Shown here: piece after piece, positions 1 to 7,821 of the stretch | Layout of the letters: every line of letters begins with the position of its first letter | How positions within the stretch are numbered: the first letter of the stretch is position 1 | NCBI RefSeq assembly: GCF_014650595.1 | Contig: NZ_BMVG01000007.1 | Location: 1-64,000, forward strand | Length of the DNA stretch: 64,000 nucleotides | Direction of reading: 5' to 3' | Source: Streptomyces alanosinicus | GTDB taxonomy: Bacteria; Actinomycetota; Actinomycetes; Streptomycetales; Streptomycetaceae | Notes under the pieces: generated by a model | Told to the model about the DNA's origin: nothing | Seen by the model: the letters and a program-made list of their open reading frames with translations, nothing else | Databases searched by the model: none | Position numbers and translations under genes: made by a program

Positions 1-738
1 GAGGAACGGCGCCGGGGCCTCCTCGACCAGCTTCTGGTGCCGGCGCTGCAGGGAGCAGTCGCGGGTGGATACGACGACCACGTTGCCGTGTTTGTCGGCC
101 AGGCACTGGGTCTCGACGTGCCGGGGGCGGTCGAGGTAGCGCTCGACGAAGCATTCGCCGCGGCCGAAGGCGGCGACCGCCTCGCGGACCGCGGACTCGT
201 ACAGCTCCGGGACCTCTTCGAGGGTGCGGGCGACCTTGAGGCCGCGGCCGCCGCCGCCGAAGGCGGCCTTGATGGCGATGGGCAGGCCGTGCTCCTCGGC
301 GAAGGCGACGACTTCGTCGGCGCCGCTCACCGGGTCGGGGGTGCCGGCGACCAGGGGGGCGCCGGCGCGTTGGGCGATGTGGCGGGCGGCGACCTTGTCG
401 CCCAGGTCGCGGATGGCCTGCGGGGGCGGGCCGATCCAGATCAGGCCCGCGTCGAGGACGGCCTGGGCGAAGTCGGCGTTCTCCGAGAGGAAGCCGTAGC
501 CCGGATGGACGGCGTCCGCGCCCGACTCCGCTGCCGCGTTGAGGACCTTGTCGATGTCCAGGTAGCTGGTGGCCGGGGTGTCACCGCCCAGGGCGAACGC
601 CTCATCCGCGGCGCGGACATGCAGAGCGTCCCGGTCCGGGTCCGCGTATACGGCCACGCTCGCGATCCCTGCGTCCCGACAGGCCCGGGCCACGCGGACA
701 GCGATTTCGCCACGGTTGGCGATGAGCACCTTGCGCAC
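1..738 (-). CDS. accA2: Acetyl/propionyl-CoA carboxylase alpha subunit (biotin carboxylase), C-terminal part outside window
   Basis: The first 246 residues are visible. They begin MRKVLIANRGEIAVRVARAC, the standard biotin carboxylase N-domain opening, and continue into the ATP-grasp region with the glycine loop AFGGGGRGLKV and an ERYLDRPRHVE segment. In actinomycetes this subunit usually carries biotin carboxylase and the biotinylated BCCP domain on one chain. It carboxylates biotin with ATP and bicarbonate and passes CO2 to a carboxyltransferase such as PccB, encoded about 2 kb away. The GTG start at 738 is preceded by a good AAGGAGGGA ribosome site. The rest of ATP-grasp and the BCCP domain lie beyond base 1. 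Which acyl-CoA it serves depends on the beta partner, so the symbol follows Streptomyces usage. Confidence 0.93.
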   Translation of the reverse strand, partial: MRKVLIANRGEIAVRVARACRDAGIASVAVYADPDRDALHVRAADEAFALGGDTPATSYLDIDKVLNAAAESGADAVHPGYGFLSENADFAQAVLDAGLIWIGPPPQAIRDLGDKVAARHIAQRAGAPLVAGTPDPVSGADEVVAFAEEHGLPIAIKAAFGGGGRGLKVARTLEEVPELYESAVREAVAAFGRGECFVERYLDRPRHVETQCLADKHGNVVVVSTRDCSLQRRHQKLVEEAPAPFL

Positions 739-1102
739 GATTGAGGCTCCCTCCTTGAAACAAGCCGAGTTTAGGGACTGCCGACACGGCACTTCGACCC
801 GTCCCCAATGGTGAGCTTGCCCACACGGAGCGTGATTCGAGGCTCGCTCGACCCGCGAAAAGCCTTGTCGCACCTCGATGCGCACGACTCCTCCCGGAAA
901 CCCTAGCCCCGTCATGTGGTCAAGGTCTCTGTGAGAGCGTGCTGCGCCCCACTCTGATTCTTTGTCGAGTCCCTACGAATGGCCCAATGATTCTTTGCCG
1001 ACGCGCGAACCCTTGTCCCACGGTTTACCCGTTAGTAGCGTTCGCGATGACTCGAACGTACCTGGGGTAACAAGAAGCGGGCTTGAGAGTGGGTGGGGAC
1101 CG
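739..1102. other. Intergenic/promoter region with direct repeat
   Basis: No gene is supported in these 364 bases. An open frame begins at a TTG at 962, but its first 47 codons use A/T-rich third positions unlike the rest, so the stretch is read as non-coding leader. It contains two identical 10-bp copies of TGATTCTTTG (955-964 and 988-997) 33 bp apart, about three helical turns. Promoters for the divergent carboxylase and membrane-protein genes should both lie here. Confidence 0.55.
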
Positions 1103-1735
1103 GTGGTGCGCAGACCGGTGGCGTGGGTCGTGGCGATCGTCCTCCTGGTGGAGGCCGTCTTCGTCGCGGCGCTGAACTGGTTCCTCGGTGTGGTCGTCGA
1201 CCGCCAGGACATGTCCCTGGCCGGCCTCGACCCGTCCTCGATGGCGACGTCCTCGAAGATCGGCGGCATCGTCTTCGGCCTCTACTTCGTCCTGTGCGCG
1301 CTCGTGGCCCTCCTGGTCGCGGTGCGCAACCGCGCCCCCGCGGGCTTCGGCCGCATGCTGCTGATCAGCGTGGCGGTCGTCCACGGACTGCTCGGCGCGT
1401 TCGCCTGGAGCATGATCGGCTGGACGGCGTTCCTGTTCCTGATGGTCGTACTCGGCCTCGTCGTGCTGCTCCTGATGACGTACGACCATGACGGCGGCCA
1501 AGCCGCCCCCGGCGGCGGGCCGGGGCGCGGCGGAGAGCCGGAGGCCGGGACCGAGCCTGGCACCGCTCCGCTCGCGGCCCCGGGCGCGGGCACGGGTGCG
1601 GCGGGGGTCGAGGCCGGGCCGGCCGGCCGTACGGGCGAGCCCGCGGGTCGTACGGACGAGCCGCGGGGCGGGGGCGCGGAGCCGCAGGGGCCCGTGCCCG
1701 CCCGGATCACTCGGCCGGCGCCCACAACTCCGTGA
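1103..1735 (+). CDS. Conserved four-helix membrane protein with low-complexity C-terminal tail
   Basis: Two adjacent GTG codons at 1103 and 1106 open a protein of about 210 residues with four hydrophobic helices in its first 125 residues (starting RRPVAWVVAIVLL, then GGIVFGLYFVLCALVALLV, MLLISVAVVHGLLGAFAW and AFLFLMVVLGLVVLLLM). The last 80 or so residues are Gly/Pro/Ala/Thr-rich and probably disordered. The start was set where Streptomyces codon bias begins; upstream in-frame sequence lacks it. The ribosome site is weak (GAGAGTGGGTGGGG). The 3' end overlaps the convergent maf gene by 29 bases. No enzymatic motif is visible and function is unknown. Its position beside the carboxylase genes suggests a conserved neighbourhood, not a proven link. 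Confidence 0.72.
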   Translation: MVRRPVAWVVAIVLLVEAVFVAALNWFLGVVVDRQDMSLAGLDPSSMATSSKIGGIVFGLYFVLCALVALLVAVRNRAPAGFGRMLLISVAVVHGLLGAFAWSMIGWTAFLFLMVVLGLVVLLLMTYDHDGGQAAPGGGPGRGGEPEAGTEPGTAPLAAPGAGTGAAGVEAGPAGRTGEPAGRTDEPRGGGAEPQGPVPARITRPAPTTP

Positions 1736-2321
1736 TGCCGACGCCCAGTTCGGCCAGCAGCTTGCGCACCAGGGGCAGGCTGATGCCGATCACATTGCCG
1801 TGGTCGCCGTCGATGCCCTCGATGAACGGCGCCGAACGGCCGTCCAGGGTGAAGGCTCCCGCGACGTAGAGGGGTTCGCCGGAGGCCACGTACGCCGCGA
1901 TCTCCTCGTCGCTCGGCTCGCCGAAGCGGACGACGGTGGAGGCGGTCCCGGAGACGTACCGCTTGGCCGCCGTGTCCCAGATGCAGTGGCCCGTCTGGAG
2001 GGTCCCGGCCCGCCCGCGCATCGCCTTCCAGCGGGCGGTCGCCTCCTCGGTGTCGGCGGGCTTGCCGAGGGCCTGGCCGTCCAGCTCCAGGACCGAGTCA
2101 CAGCCGATCACCAGGGCGCCCTGCACCTCCGGCTTCGCCGCCACCACCGAGGCCTTCGCCTCGGCGAGGGCGAGCGCCAGCTCCGCAGGGGTGGGCGCGG
2201 TGACGGCGTCCTCGTCGACCCCGCTCACGATCACCTCCGGAGCGAGACCGGCCTGCCTCAGCAGGCCCAGCCGGGCGGGGGAGGCGGAGGCGAGGATCAG
2301 TCGGCGGCGTGTAGCAGTCAT
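1707..2321 (-). CDS. maf: Maf family nucleotide pyrophosphatase
   Basis: The 204-residue product begins with the Maf signature LILASASPARLGLLRQAG and contains VSGVDED, the SVLELDG catalytic region and the KPADTEEA segment. Members hydrolyse non-canonical nucleoside triphosphates to monophosphates and are linked in some bacteria to septum formation. Length and motif order match the family, with no truncation. The ATG at 2321 is well placed, and the 3' end overlaps the oncoming membrane-protein gene by 29 bases. It lies upstream of nothing on its strand except the carboxylase alpha gene and follows the small mmpB-like gene. Exact substrate (dTTP/UTP or modified pyrimidines) cannot be read from sequence. 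Confidence 0.93.
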   Translation of the reverse strand: MTATRRRLILASASPARLGLLRQAGLAPEVIVSGVDEDAVTAPTPAELALALAEAKASVVAAKPEVQGALVIGCDSVLELDGQALGKPADTEEATARWKAMRGRAGTLQTGHCIWDTAAKRYVSGTASTVVRFGEPSDEEIAAYVASGEPLYVAGAFTLDGRSAPFIEGIDGDHGNVIGISLPLVRKLLAELGVGITELWAPAE

Positions 2322-2352
2322 GCGGCCAGGTTAGCCACGGCGGCCGGATGGC

Positions 2353-2481
2353 TCACCTCAGGCCGATCACGAGCATGGCCAGGATCATCGCCACGGCCAT
2401 GAAAAGGCCGAGCCGCCGGAGCATGTCCTGCGCTTCGCGCAGATCCTCCGGCGGCTCGTCGTCCGGGTCCGACCACAGCAT
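2353..2481 (-). CDS. mmpB: MmpB-like small morphogenic membrane protein (42 aa)
   Basis: This small gene encodes 42 residues beginning MLWSDPDDEPPEDLREAQDM. An acidic N-terminal arm and a short amphipathic stretch are followed by one hydrophobic helix (about residues 26-40, LFMAVAMILAMLVIGL) and a basic last residue. Size, sequence style and position between maf and the carboxylase epsilon gene match the Streptomyces protein called morphogenic membrane protein MmpB, which I recall as tied to sporulation-specific cell division. That name rests on memory, not a search. Codon bias is good (the ATG at 2481 is preceded by GGTGGA). The gene is easily missed because of its length. Confidence 0.75.
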   Translation of the reverse strand: MLWSDPDDEPPEDLREAQDMLRRLGLFMAVAMILAMLVIGLR

Positions 2482-2588
2482 TCCACCAGCGTGGCGCCGG
2501 GCCGGGCGAGGGTGCCTGAGTATGGGTACTCAATTGACGCCCTGGGTACCGCCGACCTCGCGCGGTTCCCCGCGCCCCTGAAGAGGCC
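2482..2588. promoter_or_regulatory. Palindrome and interspersed repeat between mmpB-like gene and accE
   Basis: A perfect 6-bp inverted repeat, TGAGTA-TGGG-TACTCA, occupies 2517-2532, 36 bases upstream of the mmpB-like start, a suitable place for an operator. Next to it, 2560-2580 carries one copy (reverse orientation) of the GC-rich Streptomyces interspersed motif described separately. No factor is assigned to the palindrome. Confidence 0.5.
2560..2580 (-). repeat. Interspersed GC-rich intergenic repeat, copy 1
   Basis: The 21-bp sequence is the reverse complement of CAGGGGCGCGGGGAACTGCG plus one base, with a single difference (C for T in the CTGCG part). Two more copies lie at 5736-5756 and 23096-23116. 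I recall this motif as scattered widely in intergenic DNA of Streptomyces genomes. Confidence 0.75.
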
Positions 2589-2798
2589 TCAGCTCGGCCA
2601 GTAGGTGCGGGTCCAGGACGCCGGGCCCGGCTTCGGGATGTGGTGGGCGGCGATCCTGGACGGGTCCGACCATGCGTCCCGCGGGCCCTTCGCGCCGGGC
2701 GGCAGGGCTGCCGCCGCCGCGGCGCGGGCGCGGACCACCGCCAGGGCGGCGGCAAGCTCCTCGGGGGTCGGATTGCCTCGTACGACCTTGATGTTCAT
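2589..2798 (-). CDS. accE: Acyl-CoA carboxylase epsilon subunit
   Basis: The 69-residue product starts MNIKVVRGNPTPEELAAALA, the hallmark of the small actinobacterial carboxylase epsilon subunit. An alanine-rich helix follows, and the C-terminal end contains DAWSDPSR and closes with WTRTYWPS. The epsilon subunit binds the alpha/beta carboxylase complex and raises its activity. It lies 44 bases downstream of pccB in the same direction, as in the canonical pccB-accE pair. The ATG at 2798 was chosen over an in-frame codon at 2819 because it gives the family N-terminus and has a GGGAG ribosome site. A short near-repeat of GACTGGAGGG/GACTAGAGGG lies between the two genes. Confidence 0.92.
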   Translation of the reverse strand: MNIKVVRGNPTPEELAAALAVVRARAAAAAALPPGAKGPRDAWSDPSRIAAHHIPKPGPASWTRTYWPS

Positions 2799-2842
2799 GA
2801 CCGCTCCCAGGGGCAGCATGGCTTGGAGGGGACTGGAGGGGA

Positions 2843-4462
2843 CTAGAGGGGGATGTTGCCGTGCTTCTTCGGAGGCAGGGATTCCCGCTTCGTGCGCAGC
2901 TGACGCAGGCCGCGGACGATATGGGCGCGGGTGTCGGACGGCATGATCACCGCGTCGATGTAGCCGCGCTCGGCCGCGATGTAGGGGTTGAGGAGGGCGT
3001 CCTCGTACTCCTGGATCAGCCGGGCCCGGGTGCTCTCGGCGTCTCCGGCGGACTCCGCCTCGGCGATGGTGCGGCGGTGCAGGATGTTGACCGCGCCCTG
3101 GGCGCCCATCACGGCGATCTGGGCGGTCGGCCAGGCGAGGTTGAGGTCGGCGCCCAGGTGCTTGGAGCCCATGACGTCGTACGCGCCGCCGAAGGCCTTG
3201 CGGGTGATCACCGTGATGAGGGGGACGGTGGCTTCCGCGTAGGCGAAGATCAGCTTCGCGCCGCGGCGGATGATGCCCTCGTGCTCCTGGCCGACGCCGG
3301 GCAGGAACCCGGGCACGTCGACGAACGTGAGCACCGGGATGTTGAAGGCGTCGCAGGTGCGCACGAACCGGGCGCCCTTCTCGGACGCGTCGATGTCCAG
3401 GCAGCCGGCGAACTGCATCGGCTGGTTGGCGACGACACCGACCGGGTGACCCTCGACGCGGCCGAAACCGGTGACGATGTTCGGTGCGAAGAGCGCCTGG
3501 GTCTCGAAGAACTCGGCGTCGTCCAGGACGTGTTCGATCACCGTGCGGATGTCGTACGGCTGGTTCGCGCTGTCCGGGACGAGGGTGTCGAGTTCGCGGT
3601 CCTCGTCGCCTACCGCGAGGTCCGACTCCTCCGGGAAGACCGGGGGTTCGGAGAGGTTGTTGGACGGCAGGTACGACAGGAGCTGCTTGATGTACTCGAT
3701 GGCGTCCTTCTCGTCGCCCGCCATGTGGTGCGCCACGCCGGAGGTGGCGTTGTGGGTGCGGGCGCCGCCCAGTTCCTCGAAGCCGACGTCCTCGCCGGTG
3801 ACGGTCTTGATGACGTCGGGGCCGGTGATGAACATGTGGGACGTCTGGTCGACCATGACCGTGAAGTCCGTGATCGCCGGGGAGTACACGGCACCGCCGG
3901 CGCAGGGGCCCACGACCAGGCTGATCTGCGGGATCACACCGGAGGCGTGGGTGTTGCGGCGGAAGATCTCGCCGTACGCGCCGAGGGAGGCGACGCCTTC
4001 CTGGATGCGGGCGCCGCCGGAGTCGTTGATGCCGATGACCGGGCAGCCGGTCTTCAGCGCGAAGTCCATGACCTTGACGATCTTCTGGCCGTAGACCTCG
4101 CCGAGGGCGCCGCCGAAGACGGTGAAATCCTGGGAGAAGACGGCGACGGGGCGGCCGTCGACGGTGCCGTAGCCGGTGACGACGCCGTCGCCGTACGGGC
4201 GGTTCTGCTCCAGGCCGAAGTTGGTGGAGCGGTGGCGGGCGAACTCGTCCAGTTCGACGAAGGAGTCCTCGTCGAGGAGGAGCCCGATGCGCTCACGGGC
4301 CGTCAGCTTGCCCTTGGCGTGCTGCTTTTCGACGGCGCGCTCCGAGCCGGCGTGCGTCGCCTCATGGATACGGCGCTGGAGATCCGCGAGCTTGCCCGCG
4401 GTCGTGTGGATATCGATCCCTTGAGTCTCGTGGATCTCTTGACGCTCTTCCGGCTCGGACAT
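2843..4462 (-). CDS. pccB: Propionyl-CoA carboxylase beta subunit (carboxyltransferase)
   Basis: The 539-residue protein is a complete two-domain (crotonase-fold) carboxyltransferase. The N-domain includes GDGVVTGYGTVDGRPV, the GGARIQEGVASL oxyanion region and GPCAGGAVYSPA. The C-domain includes FAGCLDIDASEKGARFV, VPGFLPGVGQEHEGIIRRGA and the GGAYDVMGSKHLGAD region. It transfers the carboxyl group from biotin on the alpha subunit to propionyl-CoA (or acetyl-CoA), making methylmalonyl-CoA for polyketides and odd-chain metabolism. The acidic residue in GCLDID is the position known in Streptomyces PccB to favour propionyl-CoA, which supports this name over AccB. It forms a unit with accE and is divergent from birA. 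Confidence 0.95.
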   Translation of the reverse strand: MSEPEERQEIHETQGIDIHTTAGKLADLQRRIHEATHAGSERAVEKQHAKGKLTARERIGLLLDEDSFVELDEFARHRSTNFGLEQNRPYGDGVVTGYGTVDGRPVAVFSQDFTVFGGALGEVYGQKIVKVMDFALKTGCPVIGINDSGGARIQEGVASLGAYGEIFRRNTHASGVIPQISLVVGPCAGGAVYSPAITDFTVMVDQTSHMFITGPDVIKTVTGEDVGFEELGGARTHNATSGVAHHMAGDEKDAIEYIKQLLSYLPSNNLSEPPVFPEESDLAVGDEDRELDTLVPDSANQPYDIRTVIEHVLDDAEFFETQALFAPNIVTGFGRVEGHPVGVVANQPMQFAGCLDIDASEKGARFVRTCDAFNIPVLTFVDVPGFLPGVGQEHEGIIRRGAKLIFAYAEATVPLITVITRKAFGGAYDVMGSKHLGADLNLAWPTAQIAVMGAQGAVNILHRRTIAEAESAGDAESTRARLIQEYEDALLNPYIAAERGYIDAVIMPSDTRAHIVRGLRQLRTKRESLPPKKHGNIPL

Positions 4463-4572
4463 CGGGATGCGGCTCCCTGCCTGCTCAAAAGGGGGGACGG
4501 TTACTCATCCGTAGAGTAGTGGTGGGGGTGTGGGTCGGCAGTGCGGCGTTTCCCACACCTAGGGTGACTTGC
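4463..4572. promoter_or_regulatory. Divergent pccB/birA promoter region
   Basis: This 110-base region separates two divergent starts. It contains TAGAGT at 4512-4517, a plausible -10 element for birA, inside a small dyad TACTC...GAGTA. A C-rich tract lies on the pccB side. No recognisable operator was assigned. Confidence 0.4.
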
Positions 4573-5445
4573 ATGACGCCGCACAATGCATCAGATGACA
4601 GCCGGGACGACAGCCGATGGTCTGATTTGGACCGGCCGCCCCTGAACGCCGCGGCGCTGCGGCGTGCGCTGGTCCGGGACGGAAGCCTGTACCGCGAGGT
4701 GGACGTGGTGCAGCGCACCGGCTCCACCAACTCCGACCTGGTCGCCCGGGGTGCCGCGGGGACGGCCGGTGAGGGGACGGTGCTGGTCGCGGAGGAGCAG
4801 ACGGCGGGCAAGGGGCGTCTGGACCGGCGGTGGTCGGCGCCGGCGCGCTCGGGTCTCTTCTTCTCCGTGCTGCTGCGGCCGGCCGAGGTCCCGGTGGCGC
4901 GGTGGGGGTGGCTGCCGCTGCTCACGGGGGTTGCCGTGGCGAGTGGGCTGGCGCGGGCGGCGGGCGTGGACACGGCCCTGAAATGGCCGAACGATCTGCT
5001 GGTGACGGTGGAGGGAGAGGAGCGCAAGGCGGGGGGCATCCTCGCCGAGCGGGCCGGGGAGGACGGTGTCGTCGTCGGCGTCGGGATCAATGTCACGCTG
5101 CGGGCGGACGAGCTGCCGGTGCCGCAGGCGGGGTCGTTGGCGTTGGCCGGGGCGGTGGGGACGGACCGGGATCCGCTGTTGCGGGCGGTGCTGCGGGCGT
5201 TGGAGGAGTGGTACGGGCGGTGGCGGGCGGCGGGGGGTGATCCGGCGGCCTGTGGTCTGCAGGAGGCGTATGCGGCGGGGTGCGCGACGCTCGGACGGGT
5301 GGTGCGGGCCGAGTTGCCGGGGGATCGGGCGATTGTGGGCGAGGCTGTGGCGGTGGATGGGGACGGGCGGTTGGTCATCGCTACGGAGGCGGGGGTGCGG
5401 GAGCCGGTGGGGGCGGGGGACATCGTCCATTTGCGGCCTGCGTGA
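4573..5445 (+). CDS. birA: Biotin--[acetyl-CoA-carboxylase] ligase
   Basis: The 290-residue product activates biotin as biotinyl-AMP and attaches it to the carboxylase BCCP lysine. It has the family landmarks RTGSTNSDL, the biotin-binding loop AGKGRLDRRW, KWPNDLL and VVGVGINV, followed by the C-terminal SH3-like domain (DGRLVIATEAGVREPVGAGD). There is no N-terminal winged helix, so it is a group I ligase without the biotin-repressor function of E. coli BirA. The ATG at 4573 was preferred to an in-frame GTG 54 bases upstream because it starts at the conserved acidic N-terminal stretch. Its substrates are encoded just across the divergent promoter. Confidence 0.93.
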   Translation: MTPHNASDDSRDDSRWSDLDRPPLNAAALRRALVRDGSLYREVDVVQRTGSTNSDLVARGAAGTAGEGTVLVAEEQTAGKGRLDRRWSAPARSGLFFSVLLRPAEVPVARWGWLPLLTGVAVASGLARAAGVDTALKWPNDLLVTVEGEERKAGGILAERAGEDGVVVGVGINVTLRADELPVPQAGSLALAGAVGTDRDPLLRAVLRALEEWYGRWRAAGGDPAACGLQEAYAAGCATLGRVVRAELPGDRAIVGEAVAVDGDGRLVIATEAGVREPVGAGDIVHLRPA

Positions 5446-5886
5446 GGGGGGCGGCGGTTGGGTCGGCGGCTGGGGCTAGGTGTGCGGGTGCGGCTGCTGG
5501 GCCTGCGGCGTGTATGCCTGCGGCGCCTGTGGGGGTGGGTGGGGGTGTGTGTAGCGCCCAGTGTGCGTTTTGTGGGCGGGGCCGTGCCGGGGGGTGTCCG
5601 TCCTCGGTCCGGCGTGCTGTCGGTACAGGGGTGAGCTGGGTTTACGCCGTCCGCTGCGGGCGGACACCCCCCGGCACGTCACCTTCCCGCCGTGGGCGGC
5701 CGTGCCACCGTTCGGGCCAGGGCACGGCGACTCTCCAGGGGCGCGGGGAACTGCGCGATCGGGCACGCGCACCCGGCGCCGGGAAGTGTGGTGTCGGCCG
5801 AACCCGGCGGAGTGAGCTGGCGCACACCTGCCGTAGAGTTGAGGCCGGTCGATACCTGACCGTGGGAGATCGGAAGGGCAGCAGGC
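5446..5886. other. Long intergenic region upstream of cya with interspersed repeat
   Basis: These 441 bases hold no supported gene. The 5' part is G-rich and repetitive, mostly GGCGGC, GGGTGG and CTGCGGC runs. An interspersed-repeat copy lies at 5736-5756. A TAGAGT at 5834-5839 is a possible -10 element for cya, with a GGAAGGG ribosome site just before the GTG start. Confidence 0.5.
5736..5756 (+). repeat. Interspersed GC-rich intergenic repeat, copy 2
   Basis: This copy reads CAGGGGCGCGGGGAACTGCG plus C on the forward strand. Homology with the copy at 23096-23116 extends beyond the core on both sides (for example a following CACG...CGCACCCG), giving an element of roughly 50 bp. Confidence 0.78.
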
Positions 5887-6993
5887 GTGACCGTCGACGA
5901 CACGGGCTCCGGAGCGGGCGCGGACGCCGCCGACCCCGGCGAGGATCCGCTGGCCCTGCGCCTGGAACAGCTCATCCTGGGCGCCGAGCGCCGCTATACG
6001 CCGTTCCAGGCGGCTCGCAGCGCCGGTGTCTCCATGGAGCTGGCGTCACGGTTCTGGCGGGCCATGGGGTTCGCCGACATCGGCCAGGCCAAGGCGTTGA
6101 CGGAGGCCGATGTGCTGGCGTTGCGCCGGCTCGCCGGTCTGGTCGAGGCGGGGCTGCTCAGCGAGGCCATGGCGGTGCAGGTGGCCCGGTCCACCGGGCA
6201 GACCACCGCCCGGTTGGCCGAGTGGCAGATGGATTCCTTCCTGGAGGGCCTGACCGAGCCGCCCGAGCCCGGCATGACCCGCACCGAGGTGACGTACCCG
6301 ATCGTCGAGCTGCTCCTGCCCGAGCTGGAGGAGTTCCTGGTCTATGTGTGGCGGCGGCAGCTCGCCGCCTCGGCCGGGCGGGTCGTGCAGTCGGCGGACG
6401 ACGAGGAGATGGTCGACCGGCGGCTCGCCGTCGGCTTCGCCGATCTGGTGGGGTTCACCCGGCTGACCCGCCGGATGGAGGAGGAAGAGCTCGGGGAGCT
6501 GGTCGAGGCGTTCGAGACCACCGCGGCGGATCTGGTGGCGGCCAGGGGTGGCCGGCTCATCAAGACGCTCGGTGACGAGGTGCTGTTCGCGGCGGACGAC
6601 GCCGGTATCGCCGCCGACATCGCGATGCGGCTCGTGGAGACGCTGGCCAACGACGAGACGATGCCCGAGCTGCGCGTGGGCATGGCGTTCGGCACGGTCA
6701 CCACTCGTATGGGTGATGTGTTCGGTACGACGGTGAACCTGGCCTCCCGCCTCACGTCGATAGCCCCCCGGGACGCGGTGCTGGTGGACAGCGCCTTCGC
6801 CGAGGAGCTGATCCGCAGCGGTGAGGCGCCCGCCTCGGAGGCGGAGGCGGCCGAAGCCGCGGCGGCCGCCGAGAAGGAGGGCGAGGAGCCGCCCGTGTAC
6901 CGCTTCGCGCTCCAGCCGATGTGGCAGCGGCCGGTGCGTGGGCTCGGTGTGGTCGAGCCCTGGCTGCTGAACCGCCGAGAGGGTCAGGCGTAA
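5887..6993 (+). CDS. cya: Class III adenylate cyclase
   Basis: The 368-residue soluble protein makes cAMP from ATP. Residues about 20-165 form a helical N-terminal regulatory domain resembling the autoinhibitory, pH-responsive domain of mycobacterial Rv1264. The catalytic domain follows, with metal-binding aspartates in GFADLVGFTRL and GDVFG, substrate lysine and aspartate in IKTLGDEVLFAADD, and transition-state residues in TTVNLASRLTS. All canonical residues are present, so it should be active as a homodimer. A glutamate/alanine-rich linker precedes the C-terminal tail. The GTG start at 5887 has a GGAAGGG site. In Streptomyces cAMP from this enzyme acts early in germination and growth. No membrane helix is seen. 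Confidence 0.93.
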   Translation: MTVDDTGSGAGADAADPGEDPLALRLEQLILGAERRYTPFQAARSAGVSMELASRFWRAMGFADIGQAKALTEADVLALRRLAGLVEAGLLSEAMAVQVARSTGQTTARLAEWQMDSFLEGLTEPPEPGMTRTEVTYPIVELLLPELEEFLVYVWRRQLAASAGRVVQSADDEEMVDRRLAVGFADLVGFTRLTRRMEEEELGELVEAFETTAADLVAARGGRLIKTLGDEVLFAADDAGIAADIAMRLVETLANDETMPELRVGMAFGTVTTRMGDVFGTTVNLASRLTSIAPRDAVLVDSAFAEELIRSGEAPASEAEAAEAAAAAEKEGEEPPVYRFALQPMWQRPVRGLGVVEPWLLNRREGQA

Positions 6994-7068
6994 GCCCGCA
7001 GCCCGCAGTCGACAGCCGATAGCTGGCAGGGGGCAGCCGTAGGCGTCGGGCGGTGGTCATCGCGGTGG

Positions 7069-7641
7069 TCATCGGTGGTGGTGGCGGTGGTCCGTGGTTT
7101 CCGGGGAGTTCACGCAGAGGCCGAGGACCGGGACGCATACATCACCTTGATCGCCCGGATCGCCCGGATCAGTCTGTGGTGGGGTTGGTGTGGGCTGGGT
7201 CGGGGGTGGGGTGGTCGGCGGCTTGGGGTGGGTGGTCGTCGGGGGTGGGGTCGTGGTGTGCGGGCGTGTGGTGGTGGGGGTGGTGGGGAGGAGGGGGCTC
7301 GGGGTGGGGTGTGTCGTGGGTGGGGGTGGGGGAGCGGTGGTTCTGCGTGGGGGTGTCGGGGCCGGGGTTCGGCCGCCCATGGCGGAGGTCGCCGAGGGGG
7401 GTGCGGTGGGGGTGTGCGTGGGTGTGGCGATGCGGGGCTCGGCCTCTGCCGTGGCGGGGGCGCCGACCCCGGGGTCCGAGGCGACCCGGACCAGGCTGAG
7501 GACCCCGGCGGCGAGCGCGAGGCCGCCGGTGGCGAGGAGCACCTTGCGGGGGCGCGGTTTGCGGTGTCGGCCGCGGCGTACGGCGGACGGGGCGCCGGCC
7601 GTGTCGTCGTCCGTGCCGGACTGTGCGCGTATCGGTGACAT
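7069..7641 (-). CDS. Proline/threonine-rich single-pass membrane protein
   Basis: The 190-residue product has a basic cytoplasmic segment (RRGRHRKPRPRK, about 22-33), one hydrophobic helix (about 34-52, VLLATGGLALAAGVLSLV) and a long Pro/Thr/Ser-rich extracytoplasmic region (about 70-165). A C-terminal piece contains two cysteines (VCVPVLGLCVN) and a histidine-rich tail. Such Pro/Thr-rich stretches typically span the cell wall, so the cysteine-containing end may be displayed or form a disulphide loop. The template is extremely C-rich, making the opposite strand a long G/T tract. No known domain was recognised. It faces cya (convergent) and is divergent from the enoyl-CoA hydratase gene. Confidence 0.72.
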   Translation of the reverse strand: MSPIRAQSGTDDDTAGAPSAVRRGRHRKPRPRKVLLATGGLALAAGVLSLVRVASDPGVGAPATAEAEPRIATPTHTPTAPPSATSAMGGRTPAPTPPRRTTAPPPPPTTHPTPSPLLPTTPTTTRPHTTTPPPTTTHPKPPTTPPPTQPTPTPPQTDPGDPGDQGDVCVPVLGLCVNSPETTDHRHHHR

Positions 7642-7784
7642 GGTTCCCCTCCCCGCCGTGGCGGACGCACGCTATGCGGTCCTGTGGGTGATGTGGGGTG
7701 AGACGGGCGGGATGTCACTCGAACGGGCGTAGCCTCCCGGGGTTTCCCGCGGCCGGGTACGGCTGCGATGATCGGGCCGACAGT

Positions 7785-7802
7785 GCGTTAACCCGCGTTA
7801 AC
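7785..7802. promoter_or_regulatory. Tandem GCGTTAAC repeat upstream of enoyl-CoA hydratase
   Basis: Two copies of GCGTTAAC (7785-7792 and 7795-7802) with 10-bp spacing, one helical turn, lie just before the ribosome site of the hydratase gene. Each contains the GTTAAC palindrome. The placement suits an operator, but no regulator gene is adjacent. Confidence 0.45.
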
Positions 7803-7821
7803 ACGTGAGCCGGAGGGTGTC

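Noticed and set aside
962..1102. N-terminal extension of the first membrane protein from a TTG start
   Set aside because: Codons here have A/T third positions and the hydrophobic N-terminus begins after 1103.
2861..4519. A 552-codon plus-strand frame over pccB
   Set aside because: Shadow of the carboxylase gene; no recognisable motif and low-complexity composition.
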